Below, piece by piece: positions 8,778 to 15,530 of a stretch of 64,000 bases of DNA. How positions within the stretch are numbered: position 1 is the stretch's first letter; each line of letters opens with the position of its first letter. The notes below the pieces were generated by a model. The model worked only from the letters and a program-made list of their open reading frames with translations, had not been told where the DNA came from and did not search any database. The translations under genes and the position numbers were made by a program. This DNA comes from Dietzia alimentaria 72 (GTDB taxonomy: Bacteria; Actinomycetota; Actinomycetes; Mycobacteriales; Mycobacteriaceae): NCBI RefSeq assembly GCF_000226215.1, contig NZ_AGFF01000012.1:1-64000 (forward strand), in the 5' to 3' direction.

Positions 8778-10075
8778 CGGGCGGGCTTCGGCAGGGCTGG
8801 CAGGTCGGCGCGGCGAGGCAGCCCCGGCAGTGGTGCCGCGAGCGGGCCGGCTTGGTCGACGTGACCGGTGACCGGCCCGGAGAGGCAGCCGGGGATGCCC
8901 CGCAGCCTGGCCATCCGAGACAGTGAATCGTCTAGTTCGCTGCGGGACAGGGCGCCGATCTCCACGGCGCCTTCCACGGCATCGAGGGCCTCGGAGATGC
9001 CGTCGGTGGTGATCCACAGCGGAGAATCGGCTCCAGCGATGAGTGATTCGGCCACGGCGCGCTGGAGCGGGAAGTCGTTCGTTACCGCCCGCATACCGGA
9101 CAGGTCGTCGGTGAAGATCGGGCCGTCGAAGGGCGGGGCGCCGTAGCCGTAACCGTCGCGCAATAGTCGGTAGGCGGCCGGGGAGAGCGAAGCCGGACGA
9201 TCCACCCCTGTCAAGCCGGGTACCTGCTGGTGGCCCAGCATCATCCCGGCACCGGGCGTCTGCGCGAGTTCGGCGAACGGGTGCAGGTCGTAGGGGACCA
9301 GCTGGTCCAGCGGCGGGACGGTCACAGATTGAACGTGACTGTCCCCGGTCGAACGGCCATGGCCCGGGAAGTGCTTGAACACGGGGGTCACGCCAGCGTC
9401 AATCAGCCCCCACGCGAATGCGTTCGCGTACTGAACCACACGCGCCGGGTCGCCGGAGAAAGAGCGGTCACCGATCACCGCGGCGTCGGGCTGCTCGGAT
9501 ACGTCGAGAGAGGGTGCGAAGTCGACGGTCACGCCCATCCCACGGAGGAATTCGCCGCGGGATCGGGCCACCGACCGCACCTCGTCAGGGCTCATGGTGG
9601 CGGCCATGACCCGGGCCGAGGGCACAGGCCCGGCGTAGGGAGCGATGCGGGAGACGCGGCCGCCTTCCTCGTCGATCGCCACGAGAAGCGGCAGGGGGGT
9701 GTCCGCCTGGAGGCGGTCGAGCGCGTCGCTGGAGACCACTTCGCCCACCACGTCGCCGCCGAGGAAGATCCCGCCGATTTTGTGCTCTTCCACGGCGCGA
9801 CGGGCGTCGTCCATGGAGTTCACGCCCACGGTGAACAGTTGCGCGATCCGATCGCGCTGGGTGAGTGAGTCGAACGGTGACGTGCAGGGCGGCTCGGGCG
9901 AGGCGGCGGCCGGGTCGCTCACAGAGGAATCAGCGGGCTGGCTCGCCAGCTGGTTCGCAGACCGGCTGCTGCCGGGGACGTCGTTGCTCTGCGTGCCCGA
10001 ATCCCCGCACCCGGACAGCACGAGGGCCACGGCCAGCGCAGTGGCTGTCAGAAGCGTCCGGCGGGAAGATGTCAC
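8774..10075 (-). CDS. nagZ: Beta-N-acetylhexosaminidase lipoprotein (GH3, NagZ-like)
   Basis: A 433-residue exported GH3 hydrolase predicted to remove N-acetylglucosamine from muropeptides during wall turnover. A lipoprotein signal with lipobox LSGC (Cys23) precedes a Ser/Pro-rich linker and the barrel. DEEGGRVSR and KHFPGHGRSTGDSH are diagnostic of NagZ; the Asp/His of the latter belong to the catalytic loop. Cytosolic NagZ is usual in Gram-negatives, whereas lipid-anchored forms are common in actinobacteria. The open frame extends to 10243, but the GTG at 10075 gives an intact signal peptide and lies 5 nt after a TACATT hexamer. The stop overlaps the tag stop by 4 nt. Confidence 0.88.
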   Translation of the reverse strand: MTSSRRTLLTATALAVALVLSGCGDSGTQSNDVPGSSRSANQLASQPADSSVSDPAAASPEPPCTSPFDSLTQRDRIAQLFTVGVNSMDDARRAVEEHKIGGIFLGGDVVGEVVSSDALDRLQADTPLPLLVAIDEEGGRVSRIAPYAGPVPSARVMAATMSPDEVRSVARSRGEFLRGMGVTVDFAPSLDVSEQPDAAVIGDRSFSGDPARVVQYANAFAWGLIDAGVTPVFKHFPGHGRSTGDSHVQSVTVPPLDQLVPYDLHPFAELAQTPGAGMMLGHQQVPGLTGVDRPASLSPAAYRLLRDGYGYGAPPFDGPIFTDDLSGMRAVTNDFPLQRAVAESLIAGADSPLWITTDGISEALDAVEGAVEIGALSRSELDDSLSRMARLRGIPGCLSGPVTGHVDQAGPLAAPLPGLPRRADLPALPKPAR

Positions 10076-10154
10076 ACCCTCAAATGTAGCCGTCGGTCCG
10101 GCCGGCGCGGTCACCCGGAATACAGGATCGCGGCCGGGCGTAACGTCGAGAGGC

Positions 10155-11249
10155 ATGAGCGCACCAAAGTCCCGAGACCGCCTCCTTCCGTCGCATCTGC
10201 GTCGACCCGTCGTCGGTGCACCGATGGCCGGCGGACCTACCACCCCGGCGCTGATCGCGGCGGTCGGCGAGGCGGGAGGGCTCGGGATGATCGGCTCGGG
10301 CTATCTCGATGCAGGCGGCACCCGGAACGAGGTCGCGCGGGTGCGGGAACTCACCGATGCGCCGTTCGGGGTCAACGTATTTCTCCTGGACCCCGCGGAC
10401 TCCGCGACGGCGCTGGCAGATGCCGGTGGCATGGAGGCGGTGCAGGAGTACGCGTCCACCATCGGCGCGGTGTCGCAGCGGCTGGGCGTGGAATTGGCAC
10501 GCGATCCCCAATTCACAGACTTCGACCAGGACGGCACCGTCACGGCGCTCGTCGAGGACCCGGTCGCGGTGGTCTCGTTCACGTTCGGTATCCCTGACCC
10601 GGCCGTGGTCCGCGAATTGCACGAGGTGGGCTCTGCGGTGGTCGTGACGGTCACCGGTGTTGCCGACGCACGGCGGGCCGTGGACGCGGGCGCGGACTGG
10701 CTCTCCGTGCAAAGTGCGGAGGCCGGAGGGCACCGCTCCACCACGGCGGTGGGCGAGGAGCCGGATGACATCACGACCGTGGATCTGACGCGCGCGGTGC
10801 GTGAGGCCCTGCCCGAGGTGCCGTTCGTCGCCGCCGGAGGGATCGCGACGCCCGAGGACGTGGCGGCGGCGCTCGCCGCCGGGGCCGACGGGGTGCAGCT
10901 GGGCACGGTGCTGTTGCGCACCCCGGAGGCGGGCACAAGCGCTCTGCACCGCGCCGCGCTCTCCGATCCCCGGTTCACCGAGTCTCGGCCCACGCGGTGT
11001 TACACGGGCCGATACGCCCGCGCCCTGGTCAACGGCTTCGTCGACGAATTCGACACGGCGGCACCCGCCGCGTACCCGCACCTGCATCTGCTCACCGGGC
11101 CGATGCGAAAGGCCGCCGCGCAGGCCGGGGACATCGAGGTCCCGCCTCTGTGGGCGGGCTCGCGCTGGCGTGCGGCTGACGTCTACGCAGATCGGCCGGC
11201 GGGGGAGATTGTCGCCGAACTGTGGGATTCGGCGACGACGTCAGGCTGA
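10155..11249 (+). CDS. Nitronate monooxygenase family flavoprotein
   Basis: A 364-residue FMN-dependent TIM barrel of the nitronate monooxygenase (2-nitropropane dioxygenase) family, expected to oxidise alkyl nitronates such as propionate-3-nitronate. Family motifs are GAPMAGGPTTPALIAAV at the N-terminus, QSAEAGGHRS with the conserved His, and phosphate-binding loops AAGGIATPEDVAAAL and GADGVQLGTVLL. An upstream in-frame extension is antisense to nagZ and is rejected; the ATG at 10155 has GAGAGG upstream. It is divergent from nagZ with an 80-nt shared promoter region. Confidence 0.85.
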   Translation: MSAPKSRDRLLPSHLRRPVVGAPMAGGPTTPALIAAVGEAGGLGMIGSGYLDAGGTRNEVARVRELTDAPFGVNVFLLDPADSATALADAGGMEAVQEYASTIGAVSQRLGVELARDPQFTDFDQDGTVTALVEDPVAVVSFTFGIPDPAVVRELHEVGSAVVVTVTGVADARRAVDAGADWLSVQSAEAGGHRSTTAVGEEPDDITTVDLTRAVREALPEVPFVAAGGIATPEDVAAALAAGADGVQLGTVLLRTPEAGTSALHRAALSDPRFTESRPTRCYTGRYARALVNGFVDEFDTAAPAAYPHLHLLTGPMRKAAAQAGDIEVPPLWAGSRWRAADVYADRPAGEIVAELWDSATTSG

Positions 11250-11267
11250 GCTGTCACCGGTCTGTGA

Positions 11268-11735
11268 TCAGGTCGCGCTGGCGCGGCGCTCGGCCTCGGC
11301 AGCGATATCCGCCAGATCCTTCTGCATGGTCCGACAGGTCGACCGCTGGGCGAACCCGCCCATCACGGCCATCACCACGCGGGAGATGGCAGGAGCGTGG
11401 GCTGTGTGCGCGCCGAACTGCATTCGCAGGGTCGAGCCCCCGTCGGCGTCTGGGGTGATGGTGAAGATGGTCTTGTACTCGGTCCCACCGTTCTCGGCGA
11501 CGATCGTTGTGGAATGCGGCGGCTCGGCGGCTAGGACCATCATCTCCTCGGTCGCCTTCATCCCGAACATCGTCCGAGTCTCCCGCCACCGTAGGCCGGG
11601 CTCGTATGGGCTTTCGGTGAGGATCTCCACGGACCGGACGCCACTGAGCGTGCGGGGCGCCTCGGGGATATTGGTGAGTACCTCCCACACTGTCGCGGGG
11701 TCGGCGGCGACGTGGCGGGACAGGTCGAGTTGCAT
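11268..11735 (-). CDS. SRPBCC family protein (START-like fold)
   Basis: A 155-residue single-domain protein of the polyketide cyclase/lipid-transport (SRPBCC) superfamily. The N-terminal HVAADPATVWEVLTN and the central WRETRTMFGM segment are typical. It could bind a hydrophobic ligand; no substrate can be named. The ATG lies 7 nt after TACACT with no Shine-Dalgarno, so translation is probably leaderless. It lies downstream of the two small-protein units but is separated from them by a terminator. Confidence 0.72.
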   Translation of the reverse strand: MQLDLSRHVAADPATVWEVLTNIPEAPRTLSGVRSVEILTESPYEPGLRWRETRTMFGMKATEEMMVLAAEPPHSTTIVAENGGTEYKTIFTITPDADGGSTLRMQFGAHTAHAPAISRVVMAVMGGFAQRSTCRTMQKDLADIAAEAERRASAT

Positions 11736-11761
11736 GCCCGCGAGTGTAGTGAAATATACGA

Positions 11762-11799
11762 CGCCGGCATCCGTCCGAAGACGAATGCCGGCGTCGGGG
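11762..11799 (-). terminator. Terminator of small-protein unit A
   Basis: A 12-bp arm CGACGCCGGCAT and its complement enclose a CGTC/GACG inner stem. On the minus strand it is followed by TATATTTC. It starts 38 nt after the small gene's stop and is nearly identical to the hairpin at 12251-12286. Confidence 0.8.
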
Positions 11800-11836
11800 T
11801 GTTGCTGCTGGGCGCTGAGGCCCAGGTTCAGCTAAC

Positions 11837-12001
11837 TCAGGCCTCGGGGGCCAGCGAGCCGGTGACCTGTGCAACGAAGCCGCCGACCGTCTCGAGGACC
11901 TCGGCGACGAGGTCGGCGCCGCTGTCGACGACGTCGGAGCCGGTCTCAACGGCGGCGGAGCCGGTGGCCAGGCCGGGGAGGAAAGTAGCGATGGAACCCA
12001 T
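11837..12001 (-). CDS. Small acidic protein A (54 aa), PorA/PorH-like candidate
   Basis: A 54-residue protein begins MGSIATFLPGLATG and ends QVTGSLAPEA. It contains no Lys, Arg, Cys or Trp and is strongly acidic, with a predicted amphipathic helix over residues 16-50 and no signal peptide. The ribosome binding site AAAGGA lies 8 nt before the ATG. It shares TGSAA and VTGSL motifs, leader and terminator with the neighbour at 12326-12487, so they are paralogues. Size and composition resemble corynebacterial PorA/PorH channel peptides, exported without a signal and sometimes mycoloylated; this is inference. Confidence 0.72.
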   Translation of the reverse strand: MGSIATFLPGLATGSAAVETGSDVVDSGADLVAEVLETVGGFVAQVTGSLAPEA

Positions 12002-12020
12002 TTGATGGTCCTTTCGTCAT

Positions 12021-12159
12021 GCGCGGCACCGTGTGCGCCGCTCTGTCTGAGTGGAGCTCTTTCGAACTCTGTGGTTCATCCAGAACCCAACACCGAACGT
12101 TACGTAGCGATGAGGCGGCATTCACCCGGTAGGTGGTCGGATTCCGGCGAAAAGTGCAC
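12021..12159 (-). promoter_or_regulatory. Leader hairpin and conserved upstream element of small gene A
   Basis: The leader contains an imperfect GC-rich hairpin (12021-12041) just before the ribosome binding site. Further up, the plus-strand block GGATTCCGGCGAAAAGTGCA (12139-12158) matches GGATTCGGCGAAAAAGTTG at the other unit. Its conservation outside coding sequence suggests a promoter or regulator site. Confidence 0.5.
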
Positions 12160-12250
12160 CGTTTCCTTTACCTGCGCAGGTCGGAGGGGCGGTCGTTCCT
12201 AATGTGAGTTGTATCTCATTAGCGGCCGTATGGAGATTGCCGAAATGCAC

Positions 12251-12286
12251 AACGCCGGCATCCGTCCTGGGACGAATGCCGGCGTT
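12251..12286 (-). terminator. Terminator of small-protein unit B
   Basis: The hairpin arms AACGCCGGCAT and complement, with inner CGTC/GACG, lie 40 nt after the stop of small gene B. The sequence is almost the same as the unit A terminator, showing that the duplication included the 3' end. Confidence 0.78.
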
Positions 12287-12325
12287 GAGGCAACTAGGAC
12301 CCGTGGGGTCCGGGGTCACTCAAGC

Positions 12326-12487
12326 TCAGAGCGAGCCGACGATGTTGCCGAGCGAGCCGGTGACGGTGCCGTACACGCCCTCGGCGGCGGCGGAGCCGGT
12401 GCTGACGAAGCCCTCGGCGGCGGCGGAGCCGGTGCCGATGAGGCTGTTGAAGAAGCCGAGGACGCCGGTGAAGATCTGCTCGATCAT
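12326..12487 (-). CDS. Small protein B (53 aa), 11-residue repeats, PorA/PorH-like candidate
   Basis: A 53-residue protein starting MIEQIFTGVLGFFNSLIG. It has three Glu as its only charged residues and no Lys, Arg or Cys. Residues 18-50 form three 11-residue units (GTGSAAAEGFV, STGSAAAEGVY, GTVTGSLGNIV), the period expected for a membrane-lying or oligomeric amphipathic helix. The ribosome binding site AAAGGA is 9 nt upstream of the ATG, in a leader matching small gene A. A role as a mycomembrane pore peptide or secreted surface peptide is inferred from resemblance to PorA/PorH. Confidence 0.73.
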   Translation of the reverse strand: MIEQIFTGVLGFFNSLIGTGSAAAEGFVSTGSAAAEGVYGTVTGSLGNIVGSL

Positions 12488-12510
12488 GGTGATGATCCTT
12501 TCGTATGTGG

Positions 12511-12618
12511 GCGGCGCCGTGATGCGCCGCGCTCGTGGTGCAGTCCTGCTTTCGGACTCGTGTAGTACATCCGGATTCCCCCGGCGGTTGTTACCCGGAT
12601 TCGGCGAAAAAGTTGTCC
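12511..12618 (-). promoter_or_regulatory. Leader hairpin and conserved upstream element of small gene B
   Basis: 12511-12530 forms a perfect 7-bp stem (GCGGCGC/GCGCCGC) with a 6-nt loop in the 5' leader. The upstream block GGATTCGGCGAAAAAGTTG (12597-12615) is the counterpart of the unit A element. Confidence 0.5.
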
Positions 12619-12788
12619 AGCGACCATCTCGGCGGCCCAGCAGCCCTTATTTGTCCAGTTAGTAAGGCTTTGTATCTTTATATGTTAAAGAGGTCACATT
12701 CGACATCGAATCCGTTCCCGGACCCCGCACCGAGCCGATTCCGCCGGCGTCGCACCTCCGCCGGCGGGGACGGGGGACAATGGACGGC
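12619..12788. promoter_or_regulatory. AT-rich divergent promoter region, small gene B / argJ
   Basis: No gene is present. Bases 12650-12700 are markedly AT-rich for this genome (for example TTTATATGTTAAAG) and probably hold the minus-strand promoter. On the plus strand GACAAT at 12776-12781 lies 7 nt before the chosen argJ start. Confidence 0.45.
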
Positions 12789-14000
12789 ATGACGCCAACC
12801 ACCGCGCACACACCCGCATCATTGCCCCTTCCAGAGGGCTTCCGCGCCCACTCGGGAGCCGCAGGGCTGCGCGAGCGCGGAGATGACGTCTTTGTCGTCG
12901 TCAATGACGGTCCCTCCCCGGCGTCGTCCGCTGTCTTCACCCGGTCCCTGTTCGCCGGCCCGTCGGTCGTGCTCAGTCGCGCTAACGCGGCGTCCGGACG
13001 CGCCCGCGGCGTTGTGGTGGTGGCCAAGAATTCCAACGTCGCCACCGGCGAGCAGGGCATGACCGACGCCCGCGAGGTGCTCGAGCATGCGGCCGCCGCC
13101 GTGGGAATGGCGCCCGAGGATCTCCTCATCGCCTCCACCGGCGTTATCGGCCGCCGCTACCCCATGCCGGTCCTGCGCGAGCACCTCCGGGGCTTGGTCG
13201 GCGCCGAGTTCGACGCCGACGCCTCAGCGCTGGCTGCCGCCATGATGACCACCGATACGCACCCCAAGACCGCGCAGGTGGAGGTGACGACGACGACGGG
13301 CGGCACCGCACGGGTCGTGGGCATCGCCAAGGGTGTCGGGATGATCGAGCCCGACATGGCCACGATGATCGCCGTGATCTTCACCGACGCCGCAGTGGAG
13401 CCGGCTGTGCTGGATGCCGCGTTCAGGGACGCGGTGGACCAGACCTTCAACTGCCTGTCCGTGGACACCGACACCTCGACCTCCGACACGGCCGTCGCCC
13501 TGGCCAGCGGGTCGGGCGACCCGGTCGGGGAGACCGAACTGCGCGAGGCGTTCGACGCAGTCTGCCTGGATCTGACCCGCCAGCTCGCCCGCGACGGCGA
13601 GGGCGCCACCAAGCTGCTCACCGTCGAGGTGACCGGGGCCCGCGACCGCGACCAGGCCAAGCGCGTGGCCAAGGCGATCCTCAACTCGCCGCTGGTCAAG
13701 ACCGCCGTCCACGGAGCCGACCCCAACTGGGGCCGCGTCGCCATGGCGATCGGCAAATGCCACGACGACACGGACATCGACCCGGAACGCGTCCGCATCG
13801 CCTTTGGCGACCTCGAGACCTACCCCGCCTTCGCGGGCGAGGCCGAGCTCCAGCGGCTGACCGAGATCATGCAGGCCGAGGAGGTCACCATCTCGGTGGA
13901 CCTGGGCGTGGAGGGCGGGTCCGCGGACGGGACCTGCACTGTGTACGGCTGCGACCTCACCCGCGAGTACATCTCCATCAACGCGGACTACACGACGTGA
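12789..14000 (+). CDS. argJ: ArgJ-type bifunctional ornithine acetyltransferase/N-acetylglutamate synthase
   Basis: ArgJ transfers the acetyl group of N-acetylornithine to glutamate. The 403-residue product has the self-cleavage motif KGVGMIEPDMATM, where cleavage between Ala191 and Thr192 exposes the nucleophile Thr192, and the oxyanion-hole STGVIG. The usual NxGNANACTG segment reads AKNSNVATG here, so it is somewhat divergent. No other arg genes are nearby, and a paralogue acting on another acetylated substrate is possible. The ATG at 12789 lies 7 nt after GACAAT; an in-frame ATG at 12780 is the alternative. Confidence 0.85.
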   Translation: MTPTTAHTPASLPLPEGFRAHSGAAGLRERGDDVFVVVNDGPSPASSAVFTRSLFAGPSVVLSRANAASGRARGVVVVAKNSNVATGEQGMTDAREVLEHAAAAVGMAPEDLLIASTGVIGRRYPMPVLREHLRGLVGAEFDADASALAAAMMTTDTHPKTAQVEVTTTTGGTARVVGIAKGVGMIEPDMATMIAVIFTDAAVEPAVLDAAFRDAVDQTFNCLSVDTDTSTSDTAVALASGSGDPVGETELREAFDAVCLDLTRQLARDGEGATKLLTVEVTGARDRDQAKRVAKAILNSPLVKTAVHGADPNWGRVAMAIGKCHDDTDIDPERVRIAFGDLETYPAFAGEAELQRLTEIMQAEEVTISVDLGVEGGSADGTCTVYGCDLTREYISINADYTT

Positions 14001-14473
14001 CCGGCGCGACTGACGAGGGCCTGTCTTGGGCCGACGTCGAGGCCATCCGCGCGGTGTTCGCCCGCCGCCTCTACGTAATGGACACCAAGCAGTGGGACCA
14101 GTACGGGTCGTGCCACACCCACGATGTGGTGAGCAAGTCTTGGGCGGCGAGCGGTGGGGCTGCAGAAGTCCGAGGACGCGACGCCCTCACTGAAGCAATT
14201 CGTCAGACCCTCGACGGGCCCTCCCCGGTGACGCGCGTGCACCACGGCCACTCGCCGCTGCTGGAGGCCACGGGGCCAGACCCAGTGACCGGTGAGGCGA
14301 CCGCCAGCGGGATCTGGGCGATGGAGGACCGGCTCTGGTGGAACGTGGACGGCCGTGAGCGCCGGCTTCACGGCTGGGGTCATTATCACGAGCGCTACCG
14401 GCAGGTCGACGGCTTCTGGCTGATCTCCTACCGGCGCCTCGAGCGGCTCCGTGTGGACACGGACTGGGTGTGA
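13997..14473 (+). CDS. SnoaL-like (NTF2-fold) protein
   Basis: A 158-residue protein with the SnoaL/NTF2-like pattern: an N-terminal helix (WADVEAIRAVFARRLYVMD), a conserved Trp-Tyr strand region and the C-terminal YRQVDGFWLISYRRLERL strand. The family includes cyclases, dehydratases and non-catalytic binders, so no reaction is assigned. It starts with a GTG overlapping the argJ stop (GTGA), indicating translational coupling. The coupling to argJ is unexpected and is the best clue to its role. Confidence 0.72.
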   Translation: MTGATDEGLSWADVEAIRAVFARRLYVMDTKQWDQYGSCHTHDVVSKSWAASGGAAEVRGRDALTEAIRQTLDGPSPVTRVHHGHSPLLEATGPDPVTGEATASGIWAMEDRLWWNVDGRERRLHGWGHYHERYRQVDGFWLISYRRLERLRVDTDWV

Positions 14474-14494
14474 CTACCGAGTGACGGTGGGGGG

Positions 14495-15487
14495 CTAACC
14501 GGCCGCGTCCGGGTCACGGCGGGCCATCTTCAGCAGAGTGTCGCGGGTGTCGTGCCAGACCTCGCCGGCGATATCGCCCCACGGATCGTGGCCGCCCGGC
14601 ACCATGGTCGCGCGGGCGGGGTCGCCGGCCCGCCTCGCCGCCCGGACATAGGACTCGGACTGTTCGGGGCGGACCACCTTGTCGTCACGTCCGTGGATGC
14701 ACACCACCGGAACGCCGGTGGGTAGGTGACTGATGGGGGAGGCGTCCACGTAGCGCTGGCGGCGTTTTCCCGGCTCGCCGCCGAGGAGGTCGTGGACGTA
14801 CCGGTCACGGGCACGCTCGGCCATGAGCAGGTCCGCGACACCCGCCAAGGAGACGCAGCCGGCCACGGGGACGGCCGGCCGGGATCCGGGAAGCGAGGAC
14901 GGGAGCCGTTCCCGCCCCGCGACCCAGAGCGCCAGGTGCCCACCGGACGAGTGCCCGGCCACCACTACGCGGTGGAGGTCCAGACGATCGCCGAGGTCGG
15001 CGGAGATCTCGGTGAGGTGATCCACGGCCCTGCACACGTCGGCGACGGTGGTGGGCCAACCGCCGCCGGAGTCCACGCGCCGGTACTCGATGTTCCACAC
15101 CGCCACGTCGAATGAGGCCAGGTCGCGGGCCTGATTTTCCATGTAGGTCAGACCGAGGGAGTCCCGCCACCCGCCACCGTGGATGAGCACCACCACCGGC
15201 AGGGCAGGGTTGGCCGAGTCCGGTAGATAAAGGTCGCCGAAGGTCTGACCTTCGGTGTTGCCGGGGTCGTCGTAGAAATAGCGACGCGGCTCGCTCAACG
15301 GCACCGCCCCCTCTGGTGGGCGGTAGGGGCGGGAGGCGACACGGTTGGCTGTCTGCCCCGCGGTAGCGGGATCGTCGGCGCGCTCGGCCAACCCCGAGGT
15401 GAGCGCCCACCCTGCCGCGCCGCCCAGGCCCATGGAGAGGCCTATCAGGACCGAGCGGCGCGTCCGGTCCGTCCTGTATCTGGGCAT
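14495..15487 (-). CDS. Tat-type secreted alpha/beta hydrolase
   Basis: A 330-residue esterase-like protein. The N-terminus has a twin-arginine signal (TRRSVLIGLSMGLGG). HGGGW at 103-107 forms the oxyanion hole and GHSSGGH carries the nucleophile Ser180, with DDK and GGHDPWG near the C-terminus supplying the likely Asp and His. This is the BD-FAE/kynurenine-formamidase-like group, whose substrates range from carboxyl esters to arylformamides. It sits 43 nt downstream of fadD6 on the same strand. Confidence 0.8.
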   Translation of the reverse strand: MPRYRTDRTRRSVLIGLSMGLGGAAGWALTSGLAERADDPATAGQTANRVASRPYRPPEGAVPLSEPRRYFYDDPGNTEGQTFGDLYLPDSANPALPVVVLIHGGGWRDSLGLTYMENQARDLASFDVAVWNIEYRRVDSGGGWPTTVADVCRAVDHLTEISADLGDRLDLHRVVVAGHSSGGHLALWVAGRERLPSSLPGSRPAVPVAGCVSLAGVADLLMAERARDRYVHDLLGGEPGKRRQRYVDASPISHLPTGVPVVCIHGRDDKVVRPEQSESYVRAARRAGDPARATMVPGGHDPWGDIAGEVWHDTRDTLLKMARRDPDAAG

Positions 15488-15530
15488 GCGGCGGCCGTCT
15501 CTTCCTCAGGTGCGGGTCGTTCGGCCGGAA

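Noticed and set aside
9645-10154. 170-codon upstream extension of the nitronate monooxygenase
   Set aside because: Lies antisense to nagZ; homology starts at the ATG at 10155, which has its own ribosome binding site.
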